Below are positions 47,776 to 60,300 of a stretch of DNA of 64,000 nt, piece by piece. The stretch's first letter is position 1, and each line of letters begins with the position of its first letter. Made by a program: the position numbers and the translations under genes. Source of the stretch: Acholoe squamosa (Eukaryota > Annelida > Polychaeta > Phyllodocida > Polynoidae); assembly GCA_949317995.1 (NCBI GenBank), contig OX439044.1:48936166-49000165 (forward strand). Direction: 5' to 3'. The notes beneath the pieces were generated by a model, which saw only the letters and a list, made by a program, of their open reading frames with translations, searched no databases and was not told where the DNA came from.

Positions 47776-49653
47776 GGGAGCGTTCATTATTTATGGCAGG
47801 GGTGGGACGACAATCTGTCAGAATGAATACGTCAGAAAAAACTGACCCCCCCCCCCCACTCCTTCGGAATGGGTTGAAAAAAAAAAATGACTCCCCCCCC
47901 CTTTCAGAATGGGTTGAAAAAAAAAATGACCCCCCCCTTAGGAATGGGTTGAAAAAAAATGACCCCCCCCTCAGAATAGATTGAAAGAAAATGACTCCCA
48001 CCACATTTAACTACGTTCAACAGAGGCTACATCAGGCCCATTCATTATACAAGGTGACATTAGCAGCTTTTGAACCATTTCAGTTATGTGTCATCTTTTG
48101 AACAGTCAAATTGTGACGGGCTTCCCTAGCCCACTTAAAAGGGTCTATATCTCCTCTTTCCTATCCCCTCAGGATGTGTGTGGTGCACATATGCGCGGGC
48201 ACTGACACATTCCTCTGTTAAATTATCAACCTGTGAAGCACGGGATAGCCACTTAGTGCCGCTAAAGTGCTGTAAAACACAAATCAATCAATCAATCAAG
48301 TCAAATTGTGACTAAACCGCTGTTGATTGATTTACCTCGAGGTAAAAGATCAATTTGAAGGCTAGCATGGATAAGACATACCCGTGTTAGCAGGTCACGT
48401 GACTACCCCTTGACCAATCAGAGCATCGCATTTTTTTTAAGCTGGTTTCCGTGAATTTGTGAATGATCTTTGAGCAGGTACCCATATTGTTTTTTCCCGT
48501 GCTAGCCCCCCCCCTTTAAGGGGCGGCTAGCATGGGCTACTACTGATGCAGCTAAAATAGGCATGTCTTAGTAAAATATTCCATGTGACCTACTCCTGAC
48601 CAATGGAAGAATTGTTCTGATTGAGGGACTTGGTTCTGGTTTCTTTTTCAAAAATTTTGTATACGGTACAGAAATAAACTTTTGTAGCTTGTCTTTCTCT
48701 TTAGATTTCATTGTAATCTCAGTTTTTATAACAATTTGAAGGGTGTTATAGACATATATCTTGTCAGGGGTGATTTCATCAATGGGTGAAAACAAGAGTT
48801 AAATCTGGAAATTCTGATTGCAAGTTGCAGTGATTTTAGCATGTAACATTTTTTACTACTGACAACTTTGTTGGTGCCCTGTTCACTCTCAAAGTGCTGT
48901 TTGTGGTGTACCATACCCTTGCCAGTACCCCTTTAAAGGAAAGTATTTATTTTCATGATGACATCTTTTGAAACAATCAGCAGGGCGAGCAAAAGAACAA
49001 GGAACATTGTGTCTTAAATTGGGCCAAATACTTCAACCTCAAGAGCTTAACAGTGTTACACCTCAGGGAAAACTGTATACATATAACATAGTGGTAGTGA
49101 CTGGCCTCATCCATGTTTTAAAGGGGGCTTATCATGTCAAATTTTAATATGGGTACCTGCCAAAAGATCTTTCACAAATCTGTGGGAACCAGCGGAAAAA
49201 TTCTGATGCCCTGATTGGTCAAGGAGTGGTCATGTGAGTTGGTAACACAGGTACTGGTACATCTTATCCGTGCTAACTGCCCTTTGACACACAATTAAGT
49301 AGTAAGACTCCCATCATATGATATAATCAAATGGATATGAAGTACAGGTAGCTGGTAACAAAATGTTGGGCAGAATTATATCTAGAATTATTACTGAAAA
49401 CCAAATAGTTAACCTTCGCAATGTGTCGTGAAAATTTTTGTTCCTTTGTCATAAAATTTGCATCACATTGGCCCTCGGGAATGGGTTGAAAAAAAATGCC
49501 CCCCCTCTAAGAAAAGGTTGAAAAAAAAGCTACCCCCCTCTAAGAATAGGTTGAAAAAAAAAATTAACCCCCCTCTCTTAATACCTCCAAAAAAAATGAC
49601 CCCCCCCCCCCTTCATTTGGTCATCCCCCCAGCCATAAATAATGAAAGCTCCC
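47776..49653. mobile_element. 1.88-kb family B element with TAA target duplication
   Basis: Left end GGGAGCGTTCATTATTTATG and right end in inverse (CATAAATAATGAAAGCTCCC). TAA flanks both sides (47773-47775, 49654-49656), supporting one element. The left arm has four or five tandem copies of GAATGGGTTGAAAAAAAATG plus C-runs, and the right arm has the same units. It carries a family H SINE at 48118-48298 and about 1.1 kb of non-coding filler. Confidence 0.65.
48118..48298 (+). mobile_element. SINE-like element, family H, copy 3 with a different 3' half (181 bp)
   Basis: Flanked by a perfect 14-bp duplication AGTCAAATTGTGAC (48104-48117, 48299-48312). The 5' half (GGGCTTCCCTAGCCCACTTA through GACACATTCCTCTGT) matches copies 1 and 2. 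The 3' half instead has GCACGGGATAGCCACTTAGT and GCTGTAAAACACAAATCAATC with an (ATCA)n tail. Confidence 0.88.
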
Positions 49654-49656
49654 TAA

Positions 49657-50212
49657 TACACATGGTCTCTAAACTAAAATAAGAGTCACCGTCTAAATAT
49701 TATGGTCATGCACCCTTTGATATACAGGCCAATACGGTATTAAGGCTATGAAAAAAAAATTAAATAAATTCCTGCAGTCTCCAGTAGCTGACCCTCTACT
49801 GGTAGCTACTGCCTGGTCTGGTCTGGTGGAGGTACGGAAAGGTCTTCAGCTTAATTTTATCCGGACCACAAAATACAACACCAGGTGGCGACAAAGGGAA
49901 ATCAATTAGTGTCGGCTCACAATTAGTGAGACACCGACTGACGTCACTATGCCCGAATTTCTCCGACCGTAGCATCTTAATAACATCTGCTACGATTATA
50001 TTCACTTTTGGAATGGGATTATTATAAACTAAGCTTGACCAGGCCACGTACACATCGGGAACATCGACCCACTACCTCCTATAGCCACCAGGTAGGTCCA
50101 ATTCCCTTAAGTTTGATATAATCGGTCAACATGTTGTGCCGATTCTGACACGCCTTCCTCGTCAACATTCGTCGCAGCTTGCCACTTGACTTGCCACAGC
50201 TTACAAGCACAG
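49657..50212. other. Intergenic, moderately CpG-rich
   Basis: Two minus-strand open frames (49796-50053 and, overlapping the next entry, 50079-50303) look superficially protein-like, but neither starts with ATG. Part of this DNA is repeated at 54 kb. Probably part of a dispersed repeat. Confidence 0.35.
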
Positions 50213-50292
50213 TTGAGTGCACGGGCGTTAACTTACAAGGAGCGTAAGCGTAGCGGAGGCATAATAGTAATAAGGGTGTCCAACTCAGAGAC
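50213..50292 (-). repeat. Dispersed repeat, family I, copy 1
   Basis: Read on the minus strand it shares CTGAGTTGGACACCCTTAT and GTAAGTTAACGCCCGTG, about 75 bp in all, with 54015-54098 on the plus strand. Confidence 0.65.
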
Positions 50293-51302
50293 ACAATGGC
50301 CACAGGGGACTACGTAGTGTCATCAGTTTGAACATAATACATAGCAATTTGATAAAATAAAATTCACAGGTGATTTAGTTTCAGTGAACCAAGATTACTT
50401 GCAGAAGTGTGGCAGGTGACACACAAGGTAATAGAATAAAAGGGTGTAAATTCCTGCATCAAGACTAGACCCCAGTGGCCATTGTGTCAACAATGCAGTG
50501 CAACCTGGGAGTCAGAAGCACATGGCTGGTAGGAGTGTGCCTCCTCACTTGAAACAGTCATGTTCTAAGTAAATAACTGCATATTGTATGTACCTAAATA
50601 CTGGGAGGGGTTTATGTGCCCTAGATATACTATGTCTTCTTCATAATGCATAGCTGAGAGCTTTAATTACTCTGATTCCACAGTCAAACATGCTTTTGTT
50701 TACATACAGCCACAAGGCAGAAGGGATTCCCCCAAGCCTCGCTTTCATATTGCCTAGGGCAGCAGGGAGTGGTCATTTATTGTCAGAAGAGGTGGGGTGG
50801 GGGTAGTGTTTAAGGAGTTTTGAGTTTAAAAAAAATCGACAGCTTGGGGGGAGGGTGAAAAATAATAAATGAGTTCTGTAAGGGGATGTTGTTTTCTTGT
50901 TCCTCTGGTATGTTGAATGCCCCATTATGAGGGGAGCAGGTGAAAAATAGTACTCATCACAATAGATAAATACATGCATACCACTACCAGGGTGTCCAAA
51001 TCTTTTATTTTAATACTGGTATTTATTATTTTTCTCGTAAATTAGATTTTAAGCCATAATAGGCCTTCCATAAATTCTCTCGGATAAGCCCACCCCTTGT
51101 ATAAGCAGCAACCCCAACTTGGGGAAATATAAGCCACATCTATGGATTTTTACAAAAGACAAGAGACAAAGGTTTCAGGTTGATCATGGCATTTATTAAG
51201 AGATTTTGTACATCAAAGTCTAGAAGGGTATTTGACACGGCATTTCAATACTATTTTAATTCATTTGTAATAAATGGGAAATTTCAATGATAGGGTGGCT
51301 AA
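50293..51302. other. Intergenic with a one-ended family A fragment
   Basis: GGGAGTGGTCATTTATTGTC at 50765 starts a family A-like stretch with G-runs, but no right end was found. Near 51080-51130 there is a decayed piece of family C-type TATAAGC sequence. No gene. Confidence 0.4.
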
Positions 51303-51570
51303 GGGAGTGGTCATTTATTATCAACAGGGGGGGGGTGGTGGGTTTGAGGGGGGGGCGTAAAAAATTCTGACCCCTCTCGAGGGGGGGGCTAAAAAAATTT
51401 TGACCCCTCTTGAGGGGGGGGCTAAAAAAATTTACCCTCTTTTTAGCAAAAAAGCCCGCGCGCTACTATAGATCAAAGAGGGGGCGCGAAAACTCCGCAC
51501 CTCCGGCGCGGGGGGGGGGGGGCGCAAATTTTTTTTACTGCCGTCGAGGGGGGGGCGTAAAAAATTTGAT
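51303..51570. mobile_element. One-ended family A element
   Basis: TAA then GGGAGTGGTCATTTATTATC, followed by tandem GGGGGGGCTAAAAAAATTTTGACCCCTCT-type units. The right terminus is missing, perhaps lost with the insertion of the GC-rich block that follows. Confidence 0.6.
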
Positions 51571-51579
51571 ATTCCACAT

Positions 51580-51863
51580 ACACCTCCTCTGTGCAGCAGC
51601 ACAGAGGAGTACTAGGATATGGTAGCCGGGCAGCCGCCAACCATCGCTCACGATGGTCAGTCGGGGCTGGACTGACCCTGAGGAAGGCCGTACAACGGCC
51701 TTATATACACCGGAGTCGAGGGCCACGTGACCAAGTGGTGACGTGGCGCTGGACTCCAGCGCCCCCAGGCGTCGGGTAACAGAGGTGCTCTCGATGTCGC
51801 CCACGAGGACCACAAAGGTACCTCGAAGACGACGCGGGACCACCACAAATCAATCAAAACGTG
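51580..51863. repeat. GC-rich block with AATCAATCA tail, possible retroposon
   Basis: A 280-bp GC-rich stretch starts with a hairpin (CCTCTGTGCAGCAGCACAGAGG) and includes CCTTATATACACCGG. It ends in a short AAATCAATCAAAAC tail like that of the family H copy at 48118. The open frames inside have no recognised motif, and no target duplication was found. Confidence 0.4.
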
Positions 51864-52571
51864 CGCAGCATATCATTGCCTGTAAACTTGAAGGGCCTGG
51901 CACTCTTTTTTTTTTTAGGCTTTGGATAACTTTTGAAAAGAATGAGTTAAACAAAAAAAATTCCATGAAATATTGGTATTTTGAGTTCCAATGCAGAATC
52001 TTTTATAACATGGTTTATCATAAGACTTGGGCTCCGTATCAATAGCATTTCCTTTGTATCACGTCACATAGCACAGATAAGATAATTCATTGTAGAAAAA
52101 GTATGAAAATAGATTTAGAAAGATATAGTTGATAAATATGATAGCAGTTCCAGCCCAGGTAGTAAGAGTGTGCTGTGCTGAGGTGTATTTCCATGTTTGC
52201 TCACCAGATGGTGCTCCTAAACACCTACCTATAAGATCTGCTACATCAGATTGGTCTCAGTTGCCACCAGGCGAGGCGGTGGATGACACAGACAGGTTGC
52301 ACCAGAGTAGGGAAAATTAAAATTATATACAACCTACCGACCTCAAAATTGTTTACCATGTTACCAGAAACATACATTTTTTTTTGCATAAATATGAAGA
52401 AAGTGAAAAAAAATTGACACAACGCTGCTACTTCTTTATTATTTCTTGAAACACATCCACATCATTCATAATTGACTGCATTAATATCAGTATGTTTACC
52501 ATGTATAGAAGGCCTACTTGAAGAATGCTCATTTTTTAACAAGGGGGACAAGAAAATTCAGACACTCCTTA
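51864..52571. other. Intergenic, no gene seen
   Basis: AT-rich sequence. The only short open frames lack motifs. Confidence 0.4.
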
Positions 52572-52821
52572 TGGATTGGTCATTATTTATCAACAGGGGG
52601 TGGTGGTTTTTCATGTGGAGGCGCGATAATCTTTTACGCCCCCCTTGACAGCAATCAAAATTTTTTGCGCCCACCCCCCACGCCGCAGGCACAGAGAATT
52701 TTTGCGCCCCTCTTTGATCTATAGTAGCGTGCGGGCTTTTTTGCTAAAAAGAGGGTAAAATTTTTACGATCCCCTCCACTCAAACCCACCACCCCCCTGT
52801 TGATATATAATGACCACTCCC
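52572..52821. mobile_element. MITE, family A (250 bp)
   Basis: Left ATTGGTCATTATTTATCAAC and right in inverse (GTTGATATATAATGACCACTCCC), flanked by TTA (52569-52571, 52822-52824). A second partial copy abuts it and ends ACTCCC at 52969. Confidence 0.8.
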
Positions 52822-52969
52822 TTAGTGGGGGATAAAAAGGGGATAAAAAGAATGTCACCCCTTTCTGGTGAAAAAGCCAGTGTGCTACTATAGAATAAAA
52901 GGAGGTGGAGGGAAAGATTTCGGACCAGCACACAAAAATCCACCCATTGTTCCAAAAATGACAACTCCC

Positions 52970-54014
52970 TAAATAATGATACTGTCTTGGATAACTGTCT
53001 TGAATTACGCATTTCCCGTCCACTCATTCGCCTATAGTGCTGATATCATCCCAAACTATCTATCTCTACTTGTAAAGTCTCAACCTTAATCAATAGATTC
53101 AAATCATATTTAATAGGCCTACATTCATAGGTTTTCAAATCATTGGAACTTATTTGAACCTAGGCATTAAAATGGCTAATTTATCATATTGATATGAAGT
53201 TTGGAAGACGACATAGGCTCATTAGGCCCTGAATCATGGGATTGCTCCTGTTGAAAGGGGTTGGTTCCATTAGCACACAGCAAGAAGGTGACAGTGGCTT
53301 ATGTCAGCATTGGGTGAGCTGTCTCTGGTACTGTCCGGGTCCTCACTGTTGGAAAATGATATAAGTAGAGTGTCAGGGAGGCTTATATGAATATCATAGC
53401 AATGATTGTAATACAAACTTTTTAACAGAAGTCCTTATCGGCCTATGTGATACCTACACTAATATATCAGCATTGAGTAGACTGTAATTATAAGTCATGC
53501 AAAGTGTAACAGAATAATACCATGAATTACTGTAAATTGCCATGTATAAAGAAATGAGAACTCCCTATGATTATAAGCCATAGCCTGTAAGTTATTAAAT
53601 AAGCCGCACCCCCACCTTTGATCCATTTAATAGGCACATTATACGACCCCCCCCCCCACACCCCAGAGATAAATGACCACTCCAGATGTGGCTTGCAGAG
53701 TAGCATTGCTAAAATAAATGGCATGTACAGAGGATTTAATAAAACAACACATATTCCTATACTAAACAGACTGCTTGAGAATGTTCAGTGAGGCTGCACC
53801 TACCACTATTTGTTCTACAAACCCTAAATATTGGCCCAGAGATGGTATTGTGTACTTCTGACAGTTCTGTGTTGTTGTCAAATGGGAAAACATGGAGGTT
53901 GTGGTTGTTCTAATTATAGGTTGGGGGAAGCCCTTTTAGTGGCTCTATCTAGTGGTTACTACTAGAACCATAATCTGCAAGCTGGCCCCAAACCCCAGAA
54001 GATTGAAAGCTAGT
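52970..54014. other. Intergenic, no gene seen
   Basis: Contains a C-run with a family A-like right end near 53649-53685 and AT-rich filler. No exon supported. Confidence 0.4.
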
Positions 54015-54098
54015 AGCTGAGTTGGACACCCTTATCTACTACTGCCTCTCTACTACGTTCCCGCTCCGAGTAAGTTAACGCCCGTGGTTGAGTGAGTG
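54015..54098 (+). repeat. Dispersed repeat, family I, copy 2
   Basis: Shares about 75 bp with 50213-50292 in the opposite orientation, including GAGTTGGACACCCTTAT and GTAAGTTAACGCCCGTG. Confidence 0.65.
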
Positions 54099-55517
54099 CA
54101 GTCAATGGAGAAGAAATCATATTGTATTGTTGACCTGAAACTTTCAGGCAAATGTACTTTATGTAGAGGCAAATGCCATGGTGATAACACACCCATGTCA
54201 CATTCCCCCCCCCCAAAGTCTCTGGGGGGCCCTTGATGGGGGGGGGGGGGGTCCCAATGTTCCATGTCGATTTTAAATAAAAGGGGGCTAGCATGGACTT
54301 TTAACAATAATAATATGGCCCTAACTGACCAAAGATCGTTGATAAATTCGCGGAAACCAGCGGAAAATTTGCAACGATCTGATAGTATAGGGATGGGCGC
54401 CGGGAGCCCGTGAAAAGCACTGCATATCTGTCACCATAGTAAACTGGGCAACTTCAAGACCTGAATTTTGGTATTTCTGTTTCATGGAAAAACATCATAT
54501 TTTGGTATGTTATGTAAAAAGACCCATAGAATAGGAATATCATAAGCATTTTCTTGTGGGATATGTCTAGTTTATCAAAATATCAAGTATAAACAATGCC
54601 ATGTTTGCTTTGACCGGGGTGAGTCTCACCCTGCCATCAGTTACTAAATTTGTTGTAATTCCTACAATTTTTTGTCAAATGACACACTTTAAAGAGCAAT
54701 TTATACTTAAAATATCAAGCTTCCTGTCTAATGAAGGAAAACAGAGTTTGACAAAATCTAAAATTGAATTAAAATATTTCGAATTTTGAAATTACAAAGT
54801 TTTGGGATACCTTTGAAAACCACCACCAAAATGTCCGTAATTTTGTTTCCTACAAGAATCTAAAACTGGTTCCTAAATATATGTGTGCTCAAAACTGCTC
54901 GAAGAAAAAGAGTAACAACATATTTTGCTCAAAATTGCACAAATCTGACCTCAGTGAATTTACTCCACCACGCAGAATTTTGAGTTTCCATCAAAATATG
55001 ATACATTTTTCCATGTCAAATCACAAAATAATTTATACCCCTAGAACCACCAAACTGTTTTCTGTTTTCTGGTGTGACTGGTTTCTCTGTAACCTCGACT
55101 GTTTAATAGAAAGTTATAAGCATTTATATAGGATAATGTCAAAAATGCACCACTCAGTGAGTGTGGTCAGTGAGGCATGACTTGACCCAATTTTCCCTCA
55201 CAGAGCTGATAATGACCAGAAAAAGGTGACAGGAAATACTCCTAACTTTTTTATATTCAAAAATTCACTCCTTCTCTTCTAATCTGTCTATTGCATTCAT
55301 TCAAGAAGCATTAGGTTGGCAAAGATTTCTTCTTTCTAGGGTATACCCCTGTATATACACCTGGTAGTATCCCTGTATATTCATACTAATTATAGCCGGC
55401 CCAGTTGATTGAATTGATGTTTTTTGTTGATTGTCACATTGAAGTGAACCAATCAATGATTGAAGACTGAAGGTTATAGTTTATACTCATGTATTACTAA
55501 TACTATAAGGCCATTTA
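54099..55517. other. Intergenic, no gene seen
   Basis: C-run and G-run pair at 54205-54252 forms a GC hairpin. The rest is AT-rich without supported exons. Confidence 0.4.
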
Positions 55518-55985
55518 GGGAGTGTTCATTATTTATCAACAGGGGGATGGTCGATTTGTTGGGGGGGGGGGAGCTGTCAAAAATTTGCCCTCTTTTTAGC
55601 AAAAAGGCCAGCGTGCCATAGTCTATACAGGGCTAGGCGAATCTGTTTGAAAGCAGTGTGTCCACTGGGCACAAAGGCAAATCAAAGTTGTGTCCAGCAG
55701 GAAAATGTTGTCTTAGCCCTTTGGGTCAAAGTATGATACTGGCTTAGGAGCTGTGTCCACTGGACACAACTTGAAAAATAAGTTGTGTCCAGAGAAATAT
55801 TTTTGTGTCCCGGGCATTGGACACAGGGATTTGTCGAGCCCTGCTATAGATTCTAGATCAAAGAGGGGTGTGATTCCGCGCCTCTGGCGTGGGGGGTGTG
55901 TAAAAAATGTTGACTGCCGTCGAGGTGGGGAGGCATAAAAAAAAATCGCATGAAAACCCTCTGTTTATAAATAATGACCAATCCC
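55518..55985. mobile_element. MITE, family A (468 bp)
   Basis: Left GGGAGTGTTCATTATTTATC and right in inverse (TTTATAAATAATGACCAATCCC), flanked by TTA on both sides (55515-55517, 55986-55988). The interior contains several copies of GTGTCCANTGGNCACA, a separate internal repeat. Confidence 0.8.
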
Positions 55986-57394
55986 TTAGTTGTATTTAGG
56001 GAGTAGAGTACAGAAATTGTTTTTGGAAGAGGTCACCCTTATAAATCTGTCCGTTTCCTGTCCACAGGGTGGGACATTTCAGACCCATGAGGGAGGGAAA
56101 ATATTTTTTTAGGAAAATATTTTTATTTGTGTTGAACATCCTAAGTGGGGACAGCATGAATTTGTCATTACATTTTAAGATTTTGTGATTGGAAACCTAG
56201 ATTGTTGTGCTGACAGACGAAAGTTTTTTTTTCAGAAGTCAGGAAAAAAAATCCCATTCTCACAAAATAATCACAAACACATTTTCAAGGGTGGCCTGAT
56301 TGCAGCACTGTGGTAGAATTACCGTCTAGACTATATGGATATAAACTAGAACATAGATGTCATCTGCACTGCATTCAATGAAATGTATTGGCTATCAGTT
56401 ATTGCTTGATGTCAAAAGGTGTGAGTAAAAAGACCTCCTCAGAAATTGATATTGTCTTCACTGTGGGACAAGATGGTGACCTGCAGGGAATGACTACCTT
56501 AGTAATATGGCTATAAGTACAGCAGTACTCAAAGCAGAACTACAGGCGTTATATAACGTCAGCTGTGTGTGGGAGTTATTGATCTCATTCATGGCTAGAG
56601 GCAGCGTGTGCCAATACTGATAGGCTCTATACCTTACCGAGCTAAAACAAGTGGGGGCAACTAATGCTGAGTCAGCTTATTTATTTATTGATTGTACTCA
56701 GGACTTGCTAGAAATATTTCTTTAAGCTCTCTTGGTTGGAATACTAAGTCAGTTTAAATGATAATACTGTCATACGCCGCGTATCAGGTGCACCCAGCAT
56801 ATAAGGCGCACCTTTAGGTCAATTTAGTACTGTTGTATAGTTTAAAATCCTCGCCTTTAAAGCAGACCCTTGACTTGAACTGCTTCTATGGGGAATAATA
56901 GGATCCTCGTGTAGAAGTAGTATAAGCCGTGCCTTGTACTCATGGAATTACGGTAACACAGATTACACTGTCAACAGTGTGCATTGGTGAGGATTTCACC
57001 CCAAGTTACAGTATTTATTGAGCGTGAATCTCATAGACATGGCACTTTTATTTAATACCCTGATAAGAATTTCCCATCTACTTTTTTCCCACCGGTATTG
57101 CCATATTAAAATACGCTTAATTCTCGGATTTCCACATTAAAAAGTTTTATCTGAAATTGGATACTTTCTACCCTATATCTATCACCCTATCGCCAGAGAG
57201 TGACACCTGTAGGAATTAGCCCATAGTTGGTTTCAATGAACTGTGTCTGATTCTCCATACATTCTATAGGACTACCAAATAAAAGTGTTAAGGAAAAGAA
57301 ATAAAATAAAAGTGATAAGGACTATGTGTCTGACTGCCTACTTTAAACTAACACTCTAACACTTTCTTGTTCTTCCTCCACTTGCTGCCTATAG
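55986..57394. other. Upstream of RUNDC1, with a decayed family C copy
   Basis: A degenerate family C MITE lies at about 56773-56955 (CGCCGCGTATCAGGTGCACC to GGAATTACGGTA). The first RUNDC1 non-coding exon should be upstream of the acceptor at 57393-57394, but I cannot place it. Confidence 0.4.
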
Positions 57395-57397
57395 ACC

Positions 57398-60300
57398 ATG
57401 ATGGAGGACGATAGAACGAGCGGTATGGTGACCTCTTTATGTACAACCATGACAAATTGTGCTGTGTTTGTGTATCTGTCTTTGCTGTTAAATAATTATG
57501 TAGTTGTAGTTAGATTGCACTTATTTCGAGAACAAATCATTGTAATAGCTACCATTATGTTTCTCCCCACTACCTTTCTTTAGTGATTGAGGGTAGATAT
57601 TTCTAGTAGGCTGCTATATAAAAAAACAGTATTAAAATTGTTTATCAAATATGGATACGTGTATACTGGTTAGTCTAGGTATGTGACAATAACTCTAGGC
57701 ATAGATGATGAATAAAAAGGTCATTCGTTGTAAGTAAATTACGGGAAAATGGTTAGGTAGGTACGTGAGACGCACATGTACTTTTTATCATTTCTTTTAA
57801 TGGGGAGACCATCCCGTTGTTAAAGCTTAGATTGCCACAGTCTATTAAGGTTTATATATAGAAACGGGTACTGTCTCCTCATTCTTATTTTCTCGTCTCC
57901 TTTCACAAAAATTCAAAAGTTTTGACAGTGAATAGATTAAAAAACCCTAGGTGGGGTCGGATTACCTTAAACAACTTTTTATAGACCCTAGTGAAACACA
58001 TGCCTCTCTCTAACAGTTTTGTTGAACGGTGATTGTTTGTCACTATTTTGTCTACCGAAATAGGAGAATCAGTTTTTATAGATTTGTGTTTTAGAAATAT
58101 TCTTTGTTTAGACGTGTGGTTATACATGTATATATGTGCATGTAACATGGGGTTTACGTACTGTTGACCTGGTTGTAGCATGGATGATATCCATCACATC
58201 AGTAATCATCTATACTGTCCTTTGTTTCATGCCCCATACAATTGATAGGAATCGCCATTTTCTGTCCTGAATACTCAGTGTAGGGCTCCACCCAACAGGA
58301 TCATTCATGCCTTTACTCTACTGAGGGTATATTTCTTTTGATATGTGGACGGTCTGTGGATATAGGGGCAGACCATACCGACATGATATAGCGTAATTTT
58401 CATGATATGGCATATTCTCCAGCAAGTGTAGTTGGATCCCTGTCTACTGTGAAGGGTGGAGCGACTGTGGACCCACCAACAGAAACTTTCACCCCACCCA
58501 CTCCATGTTATAGTGTGGGTTTACATGTGGCCGTTCATAGGTAGTTACCATAAAAAACCTTCCTCAGAAGCCCACCCTCTAACGTGAAGAAAACTCAGTG
58601 CCATTTAAACAAAGTTAAACTTTGACCTCCCTCAGAAGCCGATCCCCCACTTTGACATGATTGAAGATGCTTTAATGCCAAATCTGGTTCAAATCCTAAA
58701 ATAGATTCATCTTCTGATTAAGGTTTTACAGTAGTATTGGAAAAATTCACATGTTAAAACAAAACTGATGTCTGCCATCAATATTGATTTCCTTATCACT
58801 ATATCTATATGTTACAGTCATTTATTTCACCAAACATTGAATTCACATAACTGCCCTTAACAGTTAATAGACCCACATACTGCATGTTAAAGTGTACCAT
58901 AGTGCCCCGCATATAAGATGCACCCCTTATAAAAGACGCATTTAGAGAGGGGGGTTAGGCAGTTTAGTACTAATCTAGTGTTGTTTTATCCCCGCCTATA
59001 AGGCACATCCCCTCTTTTGCAAAGTTCTTTAAGGCGCAGCAGGCCTCATATTTGAGAATAAGCCATGGCACACTGACTCTGAAAAGAACAGGTAGCGTTT
59101 TTTTTTCTCACCTGCCCTTGCCTGTCACTGTACCTACTTATACATGTAATAGCTACAGGTATATCTGTACTAATTATTCTACATATTATCTCTAGAGCCA
59201 TCTGGGGGCCTGTCGGTGCACATCCCACCTGGCAAAATGATGGAGGAGACGACTGTGGCGACAGATGAGTCGTATGACAGTCTGGATGAGCAGAATGACC
59301 GCCCCGCTGAGCGATGGGCACCGCTAGGCGCCACCAGCACACCACCCCTCAGTGGTGCTGAATGCGAGTAAGTAGAGGTGGTGGAATCTATGAAACAATT
59401 AATGCATTTTATGGTATTCAGCCTCTGGATTTGCGTGGGTGTATATGTGTGTGGTGGGTGGGGGTATACCATAGTATTTACATAGAGTCCATGCTGACGT
59501 AGAATCCTCTTTATTCAGTGAATTCAGCCAAAAGTGCAGGGTATGCACAAGAAGGCATACAATGGAAAGAATGTGCCTACATATGGAAGTAATGGTAAGG
59601 GCTGAAATGAGAATGAACCTGGCAGTTCCCAGGGACACCATATCTTTATGTAAATAGGGCAAGTGGTGGATATAATGCTGACACATCTGTTCTCCTCTTG
59701 TGCCCAATTCTTGTAATGCCAAGTCCCGCTACAGTGTTGAAAGAAGGGGCTATTGCTGGACCATATCAGTTTAGTATATAGTAGGTATTTTGACTCATGT
59801 AAAAGAAAGTTCCATGTTTTCTAGCTATGGATACTACATGGGGGGCTCGGAGAACCAACAGCTGCGGCAACTGGAGGAGGAGCAGGAACAACTCAACAGT
59901 TCGCTACTCGCGCTCACCACACACTTCGCACAGGTTCAATTCAGACTCAAACAGATTGTCAGTGCACCGGGCGAGGAAAAGGAAGTATGTATGAACTAAC
60001 ATTATATTTAATTATGAATAGGGCCGAAAAAAATTGCTGTGTTCAGGTAATGGGTCGAAAAAAAATTAGAGTAGGTAGGTAGTGATTTTTTTTTTTGAGA
60101 ATTTTGTTTAGGCCGGCTGTAAATTTTCACGCCTATGCGACACGAATTTGATGCGCGAGATCGTGAAAAAAACTTTAATGTCTCGAGACAAAATTAGGGT
60201 AGGTTGCGTTACCTGAACACAACACTTTTTTTTATAGGCCTAGTGTCTAAAGGTGGCAGAATTTGGAGTGATATCTATCATCTTTTATCTGGATGATTGT

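Noticed and set aside
47682-47984. Lys/Pro-rich 100-codon frame
   Set aside because: It reads through the tandem units of a family B mobile element, and a similar frame occurs at 49458.
49796-50303. Two minus-strand frames that look like protein exons
   Set aside because: They begin at GTG, no ATG or splice junction joins them, and part of the DNA is a dispersed repeat also found at 54 kb.
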